From Prosapia bicincta (taxonomy: Eukaryota > Arthropoda > Insecta > Hemiptera > Cercopidae), in assembly GCA_036971475.1 (NCBI GenBank), contig JBAIZL010000008.1, positions 31,120,219 to 31,184,218 on the forward strand: a DNA stretch of 64,000 nt, in the 5' to 3' direction. This document shows, in pieces, positions 28,371-42,365 of this stretch (within the stretch, counting starts at the first letter, position 1; each line of letters opens with the position of its first letter). The notes under the pieces are model-generated. The model was not told the DNA's origin. It worked only from the letters and a program-made list of their open reading frames with translations, and searched no databases. Made by a program: the position numbers and the translations under genes.

Positions 28371-29890
28371 GAACTATAATTCATGCATTTTTTTTAGAGC
28401 CAATATATGACAATTGCGATAGCTCCTATAATACTTATTATAGATCAATTCTAAGTGCACAACGCGAATCTATGGTCGATTCTGCGTTTATTATGCCTTT
28501 TAAATGAGAAATCCATTTTTTGTAGAAATCGCAAAATCCATGAACTATAATTCATGCATTTTTTTAGAGGAAATATATGACAATTGCGATAGCTCCTATA
28601 ATACTTATTATAGATAAATTCTAAGTGCACAATGCGAATCTATGGTCGATTCTGCGTTTAATATGCCTTTTAAATGAGAAATCCATTTTTTGTAGAAATC
28701 GCAAAATCCATGAACTATAATTCATGCATTTTTTTTAGAGCATATATATGACAATTGCGATAGCTCCTATAATACATATTATAGATCAATTCTAAGTGCA
28801 CAATGCGAATCTATGGTCGATTCCTCGTTTATTATGCCTTTTAAATGAGAAATCCATTTTTTGTAGAAATCGCAAAATCCAAGAACTATAATTCATGCAT
28901 TTTTTTAGAGCAAATATATGACAATTGCGATAGCTCCTATAATACTTATTATAGATCAATTCTAAGTGCACAATGCGAATCTATTATCGATTCTGCGTTT
29001 ATTATGCCTTTTAAATGAGAAATCCATTTTTTGTAGAAATCGCAAAGTCCATGAACTATAATTCATGCATTTTTTTTAGAGCAAATATATGACAATTGCG
29101 ATAGCTCCTATAATACTTATTATAGATCAATTCTAAGTGCACAATGCGAATCTATGGTCGATTCGGCGTTTATTATGCCTTTTAAATGAGAAATCCATTT
29201 TTTGTAGAAATCGCAAAATCCATGAACTATAATTCATGCATTTTTTAGAGCAAATATATGACAATTGCGATAGCTCCTATAATACTTATTATAGATCAAT
29301 TCTAAGTGCACAATGCGAATCTATGGTCGATTCTGCGTTTATTATGCCTTTTAAATGAGAAATCCATTTTTTGTAGATATCGCAAAATCCATGAACTTTA
29401 ATTCATGCATTTTTTTTAGAGCAAATATATGACAATTGCGATAGCTCCTATAATACATATTATAGATCAATTCTAAGTGCACAATGCGAATCTATGGTCG
29501 ATTCCTCGTTTATTATGCTTTTTAAATGAGAAATCCATTTTTTGTAGAAATCGCAAAATCCATGAACTATAATTCATGCATTTTTTTAGAGCAAATATAT
29601 GACAATTGCGATAGCTCCTATAATACTTATTATCGATCAATTCTAAGTGCAGAATGCGAATCTATGGTCGATTCGGCGTTTATTATGCCTTTTAAATGAG
29701 AAATCCATTTTTTGTACAATATCGCAAAATCCATGAACTATTATTCATGCATTTTTTTTAGAGCAAATATATGACAATTGCCATAGCTCCTATAATACTT
29801 ATTATAGATCAATTCTAAGTGCACAATGCGAATCTATGGTCGATTCGGCGTTTATTATGAGTTTTAAATGAGAAATCCATTTTTTGTAGA

Positions 29891-31085
29891 AATCGCAAAA
29901 TCCATGAACTATAATTCATGCATTTTTTAGAGCAAATATATGACAATTGCGATAGCTCCTATAATACTTATTATCGATCAATTCTAAGTGCAGAATGCGA
30001 ATCTATGGTCGATTCGGCGTTTATTATGCCTTTTAAATGAGAAATCCATTTTTTGTACAATATCGCAAAATCCATGAACTATTATTCATGCATTTTTTTT
30101 AGAGCAAATATATGACAATTGCCATAGCTCCTATAATACTTATTATAGATCAATTCTAAGTGCACATTGCGAATCTATGGTCGATTCTGCGTTTATTATG
30201 CCTTTTAAAAGAGAAATCCATTTTTTGTAGAAATCGCAAAATCCATGAACTATAATTCATGCATTTTTTTTAGAGCAAATATATGACAATTGCGATAGCT
30301 ATTATAATATTTATTATAGATCAATTCTAAGTGCACAATGCGAATCTATGGTCGATTCTGCGTTTATTATGCCTTTTAAATGAGAAATCCATTTTTTGTA
30401 GAAATCGAAAAATCCATGAAATATAATTCATGCATTTTTTTTAGAGCAAATATATGACAATTGCGATAGGTCCTATGATACTTATTATAGATCAATTCTA
30501 AGTGCACAATGGAATCTATGGTCGATTCTGCGTTTATTATGCCTTTTAAATGAGAAATCCATTTTTTGTAGAAATCGCAAAATCCATGAACTATAATTCA
30601 TGCATTTTTTTAGAGCAAATATATGACAATTGCGATAGCTCCTATAATACTTATTATAGATCAATTCTAAGTGCACAATGCGAATCTATGGTCGATTCTG
30701 CGTTTATTATGCCTTTTAAATGAGAAATCCATTTTTTGTAGAAATCGCAAAATCCATGAACTATAATTCATGCATTTTTTTTAGAGCAAATATATGACAA
30801 TTGCCATAGCTCCTATAATACTTATTATAGATCAATTCTAAGTGCACAATGCGTATCTATGGTCGATTCTGCGTTTATTATGCCTTTGAAATGAGAAATC
30901 CATTTTTTTTTAGAATCGCAAAATCCATGAACTATAATTCATGCATTTTTTTTTAGAGCAAATATATGACAATTACGATAGCTCCTATAATACTTATTAT
31001 AGATCAATTCTAAGTGCACAATTCGAATCTATGGTCGATTCTGCGTTTATTATCCCTTTTAAATGAGAAATCCATTTTTTGTAGA
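29891..31085 (+). repeat. Seven-monomer unit (about 1,195 bp), copy 1
   Basis: Series: T6 with attatcgatc and cggcg; gtacaatatcgc with gaactattattc, gccatag and cacattgcg; aaaagagaaatcc with gctattataat; cgaaaaatcc with gataggtcc and tggaat; then further monomers. It is repeated from 31,086 at an offset of 1,195-1,196 bp (gtacaat at 30,055 and 31,251). Confidence 0.8.
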
Positions 31086-31938
31086 AATCGCAAAATCCAT
31101 GAACTATAATTCATGCATTTTTTTAGAGCAAATATATGACAATTGCGATAGCTCCTATAATACTTATTATCGATCAATTCTAAGTGCATAATGCGAATCT
31201 ATGGTCGATTCGGCGTTTATTATGCCTTTTAAATGAGAAATCCATTTTTTGTACAATATCGCAAAATCCATGAACTATTATTCATGCATTTTTTTTAGAG
31301 CAAATATGTGACAATTGCCATAGCTCCTATAATACTTATTATAGATCAATTCTAAGTGCACATTGCGAATCTATGGTCGATTCTGCGTTTATTATGCCTT
31401 TTAAAAGAGAAATCCATTTTTTGTAGAAATCGCAAAATCCATGAACTATAATTCATGCATTTTTTTTAGAGCAAATATATGACAATTGCGATAGCTATTA
31501 TAATATTTATTATAGATCAATTCTAAGTGCACAATGCGAATCTATGGTCGATTCTGCGTTTATTATGCCTTTTAAATGAGAAATCCATTTTTTGTAGAAA
31601 TCGAAAAATCCATGAAATATAATTCATGCATTTTTTTTAGAGCAAATATATGACAATTGCGATAGGTCCTATGATACTTATTATAGATCAATTCTAAGTG
31701 CACAATGGAATCTATGGTCGATTCTGCGTTTATTATGCCTTTTAAATGAGAAATCCATTTTTTGTAGAAATCGCAAAATCCATGAACTATAATTCATGCA
31801 TTTTTTTAGAGCAAATATATGACAATTGCGATAGCTCCTATAATACTTATTATAGATCAAATCTAAGTGCACAATGCGAATCTATGGTCGATTCTGCGTT
31901 TATTATGCCTTTTAAATGAGAAATCCATTTTTTGTAGA
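31086..31938 (+). repeat. Seven-monomer unit, partial copy 2
   Basis: Follows the order of copy 1 for about five monomers, to the tggaat monomer and its neighbour, then changes to a gaattataattc/gagccaat type. A third, altered copy starts near 33,475 (attatcgatc at about 33,559, gtacaat at 33,642) and has two extra monomers before its gataggtcc monomer near 34,392. Confidence 0.75.
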
Positions 31939-34900
31939 AATCGCAAAATCCATGAATTATAATTCATGCATTTTTTTTAGAGCCAATATATGACAATTGC
32001 GATAGCTCCTATAATACTTATTATAGATCAATTCTAAGTGCACAATGCGAATCTATGGTCGAATCTGGGTTAATTATGCCTTTTAAATGAGAAATCCATT
32101 TTTTGTAGAAATCGCAAAATCCATGAACTATAATTCATGCATTTTTTTTTGAGCAAATATATGACAATTGCGATAGCTGCTATAATACTTATTAGAGATC
32201 AATTCTAAGTGCACAATGCGAATCTATGGTCGATTCTGTGTTTATTATGCCTTTTAAATGAGAAATCCATTTTTTGTAGAAATCGCAAAATCCATGAACT
32301 ATTATTCATGCATTTTTTTTAGAGCAAATATATGACAATTGCCATAGCTCCTATAATACTTATTATAGATCAATTCTAAGTGCATAATGCGAATCTATGG
32401 TCGATTCTGCGTTTATTATGCCTTTTAAATGAGAAATCCATTTTTTGTAGAAATCGCAAAATCCATGAATTATAATTCATGCATTTTTTTTAGAGCCAAT
32501 ATATGACAATTGCGATAGCTCCTATAATACTTATTATAGATCAATTCTAAGTGCACATTGCGAATCTATGGTCGATTTTGCGTTTATTATGCCTTTTAAA
32601 TGAGAAATCCATTTTGTGTAGAAGTAGCAAAATCCATGAACTATAATTCATGCATTTTTTTTAGAGCCAATATATGACAATTGCGATAGCTCCTTTAATA
32701 CTTATTATAGATCAATTCTAAGTGCACAATGCGAATCTATGGTCGATTCTGCGTTTATTATGCCTTTTAAATGAGAAATCCATTTTTTGTAGAAATCGCA
32801 AAATCCATGAACTATAATTCATGCATTTTTTTTAGAGCAAATATATGACAATTGCGATAGCTAATATAATACTTATTATAGATCAATTCTAAGTGCACAA
32901 TGCGAATCTATGGTCGATTCTGCGTTTATTATGCCTTTTAAATGAGAAATCCATTTTTTGTAGAAATCGCAAAATCCATGATCTATAATTCATGCATTTT
33001 TTTTAGAGCAAATATATGACAACTGCGATAGCTCCTATAATACTTATTATAGATCAATTCTAAGTGCACAATGCGAATCTATGGTCGATTCTGCGTTTAT
33101 TAGGCCTTTTAAATGAGAAATCCATTTCTTGTAGAAATCGCAAAATCCATGGACTATAATTCATGCAATTTTTTTAGAGCAAATATATGACAATTGCGAT
33201 AGCTATTATAATACTTATTATACATCAATTCTAAGTGCACAATGCGAATCTATGGTCGATTTGGCGTTTATTATGCCTTTTAAATGAGAAATCCATTTTT
33301 TGTAGAAATCGCAAAGTCCATGAACTATAATTCATGCATTTTTTTTAGAGCAAATATATGACAATTGCGATAGCTCCTATAATACTTATTATAGATCAAT
33401 TCTAAGTGCACAGTGCGAATCTATGGTCGATTCGGCGTTTATTATGAGTTTTAAATGAGAAATCCATTTTTTGTAGAAATCGCAAAATCCATGAACTATA
33501 ATTCATGCATTTTTTAGAGCAAATATATGACAATTGCGATAGCTCCTATAATACTTATTATCGATCAATTCTAAGTGCACAATGCGAATCTATGGTCGAT
33601 TCGGCGTTTATTATGCCTTTTAAATGAGAAATCCATTTTTTGTACAATATCGCAAAATCCATGAACTATTATTCATGCATTTTTTTTAGAGCAAATATAT
33701 GACAATTGCCATAGCTCCTATAATACTTATTATAGATCAATTCTAAGTGCACATTGCGAATCTATGGTCGATTCTGCGTTTATTATGCCTTTTAAAAGAG
33801 AAATCCATTTTTTGTAGAAATCGCAAAATCCATGAACTATAATTCATGCATTTTTTTTAGAGCAAATATATGACAATTGCGATAGCTATTATAATACTTA
33901 TTATAGATCAATTCTAAGTGCACAATGCGAATCTATGGTCGATTCTGCGTTTATTATGCCTTTTAAATGAGAAATCCATTTTTTGTAGAAATCGCAAAAT
34001 CCATGAACTATAATTCATGCATTTTTTTAGAGCAAATATATGACAATTGCGATAGCTCCTATAATACTTATTATAGATCAATTCTAAGTGCACAATTCGA
34101 ATCTATTGTCGATTCTGCGTTTATTATGCCTTTTAAATGAGAAATCCATTTTTTGTAGAAATCGCAAAGTCCATGAACTATAATTCATGCATTTTTTTTA
34201 GAGCAAATATATGACAATTGCGATAGCTCCTATAATACTTATTATAGATCAATTCTAAGTAACAATGCGAATCTATGGTCGATTCTGCGTTTATTATGCC
34301 TTTTAAATGAGAAATCCATTTTTTGTAGAAATCGAAAAATCCATGAAATATAATTCATGCATTTTTTTAGAGCAAATATATGACAATTGCGATAGGTCCT
34401 ATAATACTTATTATAGATCAATTCTAAGTGCACAATGGAATCTATGGTCGATTCTGCGTTTATTATGCCTTTTAAATGAGAAATCCATTTTTTGTAGAAA
34501 TCGCAAAATCCATGAACTATAATTCATGCATTTTTTTAGAGCAAATATATGACAATTGCGATAGCTCCTATAATACTTATTATAGATCAATTCTAAGTGC
34601 ACAATGCGAATCTATGGTCGATTCTGCGTTTATTATGCCTTTTAAATGAGATATCCATTTTTTGTAGAAATCGCAAAATCCATGAACTATAATTCATGCA
34701 TTTTTTTTAGAGCAAATATATGACAATTGCCATAGCTCCTATAATACTTATTATAGATCAATTCTAAGTGCACAATGCGTATCTATGGTCGATTCTGTGT
34801 TTATTATGCCTTTTAAATGAGAAATCCATTTTTTTTTAGAATCGCAAAATCCATGAACTATAATTCATGCATTTTTTTTTAGAGCAAATATATGACAATT

Positions 34901-35639
34901 ACGATAGCTCCTATAATACTTATTATAGATCAATTCTAAGTGCACAATTCGAATCTATGATCGATTCTGCGTTTATTATGCCTTTTAAATGAGAAATCCA
35001 TTTTTTGTAGAAATCGCAAAATCCATGAACTATAATTCATGCATTTTTTTAGAGCAAATATATGACAATTGCGATAGCTCCTATAATACTTATTATAGAT
35101 CAATTCTAAGTGCACAATGCGAATCTATGGTCGATTCTGCGTTTATTATGCCTTTTAAATGAGATATCCTTTTTTTGTAGAAATCGCAAAATCCATGAAC
35201 TATAATTCATGCATTTTTTTTAGAGCAAATATATGACAATTGCCATAGCTCCTATAATACTTATTAGAGATCAATTCTGAGTGCACAATGCGAATCTATG
35301 GTCGATTCTGTGTTTATTATGCCTTTTAAATGAGAAATCCATTTTTTGTAGAATTCGCAAAATCCATGAACTATTATTCATGCATTTTTTTTAGAGCAAA
35401 TATATGACAATTGCCATAGCTCCTATAATACTTATTATAGATCAATTCTAAGTGCATAATGCGAATCTATGGTCGATTCTGCGTTTATTATGCCTTTTAA
35501 ATGAGAAATCCATTTTTTGTAGAAATCGCAAAATCCATGAATTATAATTCATGCATTTTTTTTAGAGCCAATATATGACAATTGCGATAGCTCCTATAAT
35601 ACTTATTATAGATCAATTCTAAGTGCACATTGCGAATCT

Positions 35640-38615
35640 ATGGTCGATTCGGCGTTTATTATGAGTTTTAAATGAGAAATCCATTTTTTGTAGAAATCGC
35701 AAAATCCATGAACTATAATTCATGCATTTTTTAGAGCAAATATATGACAATTGCGATAGCTCCTATAATACTTATTATAGATCAATTCTAAGTGCACAAT
35801 GCGAATCTATGGTCGATTCGGCGTTTATTATGCCTTTTAAATGAGAAATCCATTTTTTGTACAATATCGCAAAATCCATGAACTATTATTCATGCATTTT
35901 TTTTAGAGAAAATATATGACAATTGCCATAGCTCCTATAATACTTATTATAGATCAATTCTAAGTGCACATTGCGAATCTATGGTCGATTCTGCGTTTAT
36001 TATGCCTTTTAAAAGAGAAATCAATTTTTTGTAGAAATCGCAAAATCCATGAACTATAATTCATGCATTTTTTTTAGAGCAAATATATGACAATTGCGAT
36101 AGCTATTATAATACTTATTATAGATCAATTCTAAGTGCACAATGCGAATCTATGGTCGATTCTGCGTTTATTATGCCTTTTAAATGAGAAATCCATTTTT
36201 TGTAGAAATCACAAAATCCATGAACTATAATTCATGCATTTTTTTAGAGCAAATATATGACAATTGCGATAGCTCCTATAATACTTATTATAGATCAATT
36301 CTAAGTGCACAATGCGAATCTATTGTCGATTCTGCGTTTATTATGCCTTTTAAATGAGAAATCCATTTTTTGTAGAAATCGCAAAGTCCATGAACTATAA
36401 TTCATGCATTTTTTTTAGAGCAAATATATGACAATTGCGATATCTCCTATGATACTTATTATAGATCAATTCTAAGTGCACAATGCGAATCTATGGTCGA
36501 TTTGGCGTTTATTATGCCTTTTAAATGAGAAATCCATTTTTTGTAGAAATCGCAAAATCCATGAACTATAATTCATGCATTTTTTAGAGCAAATATATGA
36601 CAATTGCGATAGCTCCTATAATACTTATTATAGATCAATTCTAAGTGCACAATGGAATCTATGGTCGATTCTGCGTTTATTATGCCTTTTAAATGAGAAA
36701 TCCATTTTTTGTAGAAATCGCAAAATCCATGAACTATAATTCATGCATTTTTTTAGAGCAAATATATGACAATTGCGATAGCTCCTATAATACTTATTAT
36801 AGATCAATTCTAAGTGCACAATGCGAATCTATGGTCGATTCTGCGTTTATTATGCCTTTTAAATGAGAAATCCATTTTTTGTAGAAATCGCAAAATCCAT
36901 GAAATATAATTCATGCATTTTTTTTAGAGCAAATATATGACAATTGCGATAGCTCCTATAATACTTATTATAGATCAATTCTAAGTGCACAATGGAATCT
37001 ATGGTCGATTCTGCGTTTATTATGCCTTTTAAATGAGAAATCCATTTTTTGTAGAAATCGCAAAATCCATGAACTATAATTCATGCATTTTTTTAGAGCA
37101 AATATATGACAATTGCGATAGCTCCTATAATACTTATTATAGATCAATTCTAAGTGCACAATGCAAATCTATTGTCGATTCTGCGTTTAATATGCCTTTT
37201 AAATGACAAATCCATATTTTGTAGAAATCGCAAAATCCATGAACTATAATTCATGCATTTTTTTTAGAGCCAATATATGACAATTGCGATAGCTCCTATA
37301 ATACTTATTATAGATCAATTCTAAGTGCACAATGCGAATCTATGGTCGATTCCTCGTTTATTATGCCTTTTAAATGAGAAATCCATTTTTTGTAGAAATC
37401 GCAAAATCCAAGAACTATAATTCATGCATTTTTTTTAGAGCAAATATATGACAATTGCGATAGCTCCTATAATACTTATTATGGATCAATTCTAAGTGCA
37501 CAATGCGAATCTATGGTCGATTCTGCGTTAATTATGCCTTTTAAATGAGAAATCCATTTTTTGTAGAAATCGCAAATCCATGAACTATAATTCATGCATT
37601 TTTTTTAGAACAAATATATGACAATTGCGATAGCTCCTATAATACTTATTATACATCAATTCTAAGTGTACAATGCGAATCTATGCTCGATTCGGCGTTT
37701 AATATGCCTTTTAAATGAAAAATCCATTTTTTGTAGAAATCGCAAAATCCATGAACTATAATTCATGCATTTTTTTTAGAGCATATATATGACAATTGCG
37801 ATAGCTCCTATAATACTTATTATAGATCAATTCTAAGTGCACAATGCAAATCTATGGTCGTTTCTGCGTTTATTATGCCTTTTAAATGAGAAATCCATTT
37901 TTTGTAGAAATCGCAAAATCCATGAACTAAAATTCATGCATTTTTTTTAGAGCAAATATACGACAACTGCGATAGCTCCTATAATACTTATTATAGATCA
38001 ATTCTAAGTGCACAATGCGAATCTATTGTCGATTGTGCGTTTATTATGCCTTTTAAATGAGAAATCCATTTTTTGTAGAAATCGCAAAATCCATGAATTA
38101 TAATTCATGCCTTTTTTTTAGAGCATATATATGACAATTGCGATAGATCCTATAATACTTATTATAGATCAATTCTAAGTGCACAATGCGAATCTATTGT
38201 CGATTCTGCGTTTATTATGCCTTTTAAATGAGAAATCCATTTTTTGTAGAAATCGCAAAGTCCATGAACTATAATTCATGCATTTTTTTTAGAGCAAATA
38301 TATGACAATTGCGATAGCTCCTATAATACTTATTATAGATCAATTCTAAGTGCACAATGCGAATCTATGGTCGATTCGGTGTTTATTATGCCTTTTAAAT
38401 GAGAAATCCATTTTTTGTAGAAATCGCAAAATCTATGAACTATAATTCATGCATTTTTAAGAGCTAATATATGACAATTGCGATAGCTCCTATAATACTT
38501 ATTATAGATCAATTCTAAGTGCACAATGCGAATCTATGGTCGATTCTGCGTTTATTATGCCTTTTAAATGAGAAATCCATTTTTTGTAGAAATCGCAAAA
38601 TCCATGAACTATAAT
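35640..38615 (+). repeat. 22-monomer-spaced segmental duplication, copy 1
   Basis: Anchors recur at exactly 3,750 bp: gtacaat at 35,859 and 39,609, tcctcg at 37,351 and 41,101, tttttaagagc near 38,453 and 42,203, and the tggaat monomers near 36,650 and 40,400. About 2,975 bp are shared. The limits are where flanking monomers stop agreeing (about 35,640 and 38,615). Confidence 0.85.
37226..38590 (+). repeat. Eight-monomer HOR of domain G, copy 1
   Basis: Ordered monomers: gagccaat/cctcg; ccaagaac/attatggatc; cgcaaatcc/gaacaaat/gtgtac; gaaaaatcc/gcatatat/gtttctgcg; gaactaaaattc/acgacaactgcg; gaattataattcatgcc/gcatat/gatagatcc; cgcaaagtcc/cggtg; and atctatgaac/tttttaagagctaat. This series of eight distinct rare variants occurs three times in the window. 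Confidence 0.88.
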
Positions 38616-39389
38616 TCATGCATTTTTTTAGAGCAAATATATGACAATTGCGATAGCTCCTATAATACTTATTATAGATCAATTCTAAGTGCACAATGCG
38701 AATCTATGGTCGATTCGGCGTTTATTATGCCTTTTAAATGAGAAATCCATTTTTTGTACAATATCGCAAAATCCATGAACTATTATTCATGCATTTTTTT
38801 TAGAGCAAATATATGACAATTGCCATAGCTCCTATAATACTTATTATAGATCAATTCTAAGTGCACATTGCGAATCTATGGTCGATTCTGCGTTTATTAT
38901 GCCTTTTAATAGAGAAATCAATTTTTTGTAGAAATCGCAAAATCCATGAACTATATTTCATGCATTTTTTTTAGAGCAAATATATGACAATTGCGATAGC
39001 TATTATAATACTTATAATAGATCAATTCTAAGTGCACAATGCGAATCTATGGTCGATTCTGCGTTTATTATGCCTTTTAAATGAGAAATCCATTTTTTGT
39101 AGAAATCACAAAATCCATGAACTATAATTCATGCATTTTTTTAGAGCAAATATATGACAATTGCGATAGCTCCTATAATACTTATTATAGATCAATTCTA
39201 AGTGCACAATGCGAATCTATTGTCGATTCTGCGTTTATTATGCCTTTTAAATGAGAAATCCATTTTTTGTAGAAATCGCAAAGTCCATGAACTATAATTC
39301 ATGCATTTTTTTTAGAGCAAATATATGACAATTGCGATAGCTCCTATAATACTTATTATAGATCAATTCTAAGTGCACAATGCGAATCT

Positions 39390-42365
39390 ATGGTCGATTC
39401 GGCGTTAATTATGAGTTTTAAATGAGAAATCCATTTTTTGAAGAAATCGCAAAATCCATGAACTATAATTCATGCATTTTTTAGAGCAAATATATGACAA
39501 TTGCGATAGCTCCTATAATACTTATTATAGATCAATTCTAAGTGCACAATGCGAATCTATGGTCGATTCGGCGTTTATTATGCCTTTTAAATGAGAAATC
39601 CATTTTTTGTACAATATCGCAAAATCCATGAACTATTATTCATGCATTTCTTTTAGAGCAAATATATGACAATTGCCATAGCTCCTATAATACTTATTAT
39701 AGATCAATTCTAAGTGCACATTGCGAATCTATGGTCGATTCTGCGTTTATTATGCCTTTTAAAAGAGAAATCCATTTTTTGTAGAAATCGCAAAATCCAT
39801 GAACTATAATTCTTGCATTTTTTTTAGAGCAAATATGTGACAATTGCGATAGCTATTATAATACTTATAATAGATCAATTCTAAGTGCACAATGCGAATC
39901 TATGGTCGATTCTGCGTTTATTATGCTTTTTTAATGAGAAATCCATTTTTTGTAGAAATCGCAAAATCCATGAACTATAATTCATGCATTTTTTTAGAGC
40001 AAATATATGACAATTGCGATAGCTCCTATAATACTTATTATAGATCAATTCTAAGTGCACAATGCGAATCTATTGTCGATTCTGCGTTTATTATGCCTTT
40101 TAAATGAGAAATCCATTTTTTGTAGAAATCGCAAAGTCCATGAACTATAATTCATGCATTTTTTTTAGAGCAAATATATGACAATTGCGATATCTCCTAT
40201 GATACTTATTATAGATCAATTCTAAGTGCACAATGCGAATCTATGGTCGATTTGGCGTTTATTATGCCTTTTAAATGAGAAATCCATTTTTTGTAGAAAT
40301 CGCAAAATCCATGAACTATAATTCATGCATTTTTTAGAGCAAATATATGACAATTGCGATAGCTCCTATAATACTTATTATAGATCAATTCTAAGTGCAC
40401 AATGGAATCTATGGTCGATTCTGCGTTTATTATGCCTTTTAAATGAGAAATCCATTTTTTGTAGAAATCGCAAAATCCATGAACTATAATTCATGCATTT
40501 TTTCAGAGCAAATATATGACAATTGCGATAGCTCCTATAATACTTATTATAGATCAATTCTAAGTGCACAATGCGAATCTATGGTCGATTCTGCGTTTAT
40601 TATGCCTTTTAAATGAGAAATCCATTTTTTGTAGAAATCGCAAAATCCATGAAATATAATTCATGCATTTTTTTTAGAGCAAATATATGACAATTGCGAT
40701 AGCTCCTATAATACTTATTATAGATCAATTCTAAGTGCACAATGGAATCTATGGTCGATTCTGCGTTTATTATGCCTTTTAAATGAGAAATCCATTTTTT
40801 GTAGAAATCGCAAAATCCATGAACTATAATTCATGCATTTTTTTAGAGCAAATATATGACAATTGCGATAGCTCCTATAATACTTATTATAGATCAATTC
40901 TAAGTGCACAATGCAAATCTATTGTCGATTCTGCGTTTAATATGCCTTTTAAATGACAAATCCATATTTTGTAGAAATCGCAAAATCCATGAACTATAAT
41001 TCATGCATTTTTTTTAGAGCCAATATATGACAATTGCGATAGCTCCTATAATACTTATTATAGATCAATTCTAAGTGCACAATGCGAATCTATGGTCGAT
41101 TCCTCGTTTATTATGCCTTTTAAATGAGAAATCCATTTTTTGTAGAAATCGCAAAATCCAAGAACTATAATTCATGCATTTTTTTTAGAGCAAATATATG
41201 ACAATTGCGATAGCTCCTATAATACTTATTATGGATCAATTCTAAGTGCACAATGCGAATCTATGGTCGATTCTGCGTTTATTATGCCTTTTAAATGAGA
41301 AATCCATTTTTTGTAGAAATCGCAAATCCATGAACTATAATTCATGCATTTTTTTTAGAACAAATATATGACAATTGCGATAGCTCCTATAATACTTATT
41401 ATACATCAATTCTAAGTGTACAATGCGAATCTATGCTCGATTCGGCGTTTAATATGCCTTTTAAATGAAAAATCCATTTTTTGTAGAAATCGCAAAATCC
41501 ATGAACTATAATTCATGCATTTTTTTTAGAGCATATATATGACAATTGCGATAGCTCCTATAATACTTATTATAGATCAATTCTAAGTGCACAATGCAAA
41601 TCTATGGTCGTTTCTGCGTTTATTATGCCTTTTAAATGAGAAATCCATTTTTTGTAGAAATCGCAAAATCCATGAACTAAAATTCATGCATTTTTTTTAG
41701 AGCAAATATACGACAACTGCGATAGCTCCTATAATACTTATTATAGATCAATTCTAAGTGCACAATGCGAATCTATTGTCGATTGTGCGTTTATTATGCC
41801 TTTTAAATGAGAAATCCATTTTTTGTAGAAATCGCAAAATCCATGAATTATAATTCATACCTTTTTTTTAGAGCATATATATGACAATTGCGATAGATCC
41901 TATAATACTTATTATAGATCAATTCTAAGTGCACAATGCGAATCTATTGTCGATTCTGCGTTTATTATGCCTTTTAAATGAGAAATTCATTTTTTGTAGA
42001 AATCGCAAAGTCCATGAACTATAATTCATGCATTTTTTTTAGAGCAAATATATGACAATTGCGATAGCTCCTATAATACTTATTATAGATCAATTCTAAG
42101 TGCACAATGCGAATCTATGGTCGATTCGGTGTTTATTATGCCTTTTAAATGAGAAATCCATTTTTTGTAGAAATCGCAAAATCTATGAACTATAATTCAT
42201 GCATTTTTAAGAGCTAATATATGACAATTGCGATAGCTCCTATAATACTTATTATAGATCAATTCTAAGTGCACAATGCGAATCTATGGTCGATTCTGCG
42301 TTTATTATGCCTTTTAAATGAGAAATCCATTTTTTGTAGAAATCGCAAAATCCATGAACTATAAT
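39390..42365 (+). repeat. 22-monomer-spaced segmental duplication, copy 2
   Basis: Second copy of 35,640-38,615. Visible differences include cgttaattatgag for cgtttattatgag at the left end, tttttcagagc near 40,502, tgcttttttaatgag near 39,925, and cgtttattatg in place of cgttaattatg near 41,277. The 38,615-39,390 spacer between the copies itself resembles the start of the unit (gtacaat at 38,756). Confidence 0.85.
40976..42340 (+). repeat. Eight-monomer HOR of domain G, copy 2
   Basis: Same eight-monomer order as 37,226-38,590 (offset 3,750). It lies directly against copy 3, so here the unit is a true tandem pair. Private changes include ttcataccttttt near 41,857 and gaaattcat near 41,985. 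Confidence 0.88.

Larger units (their letters stand above)
21930..28520 (+). repeat. Domain E of the array (about 38 monomers)
   Basis: Diagnostic monomers carry aaagacaaatccatattttgcag, a variant lacking two bases of aaatgagaaatcc, at 22,013, 24,921, 26,456 and 27,820 (spacings 17, 9 and 8 monomers). Partners are ctgaatttattatgcatttt, ttgtgtagaaatagc (24,596, 26,131 and 27,495), tacgtattatag with gcataatg, and gctaatataat with gattcggcg. A block of about 950 bp starting near 21,930 recurs 2,908 bp downstream. No gene seen. Confidence 0.8.
28520..35640 (+). repeat. Domain F of the array (about 42 monomers)
   Basis: First domain with gattcctcg (from about 28,823), gattcggcg followed by the gtacaatatcgc junction, gctattataat, cgaaaaatcc with gaaatataattc (from about 30,408) and cacaatggaatc (from about 30,510). 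These last types dominate everything to the right and I did not see them to the left. Contains the 7-monomer unit listed separately. No gene seen. Confidence 0.75.

Noticed and set aside
30485..30560. GGAAT pentamer of human satellite II/III type, from the tggaat variant
   Set aside because: It is a single occurrence per monomer created by a 1-bp deletion, not a tandem pentamer.
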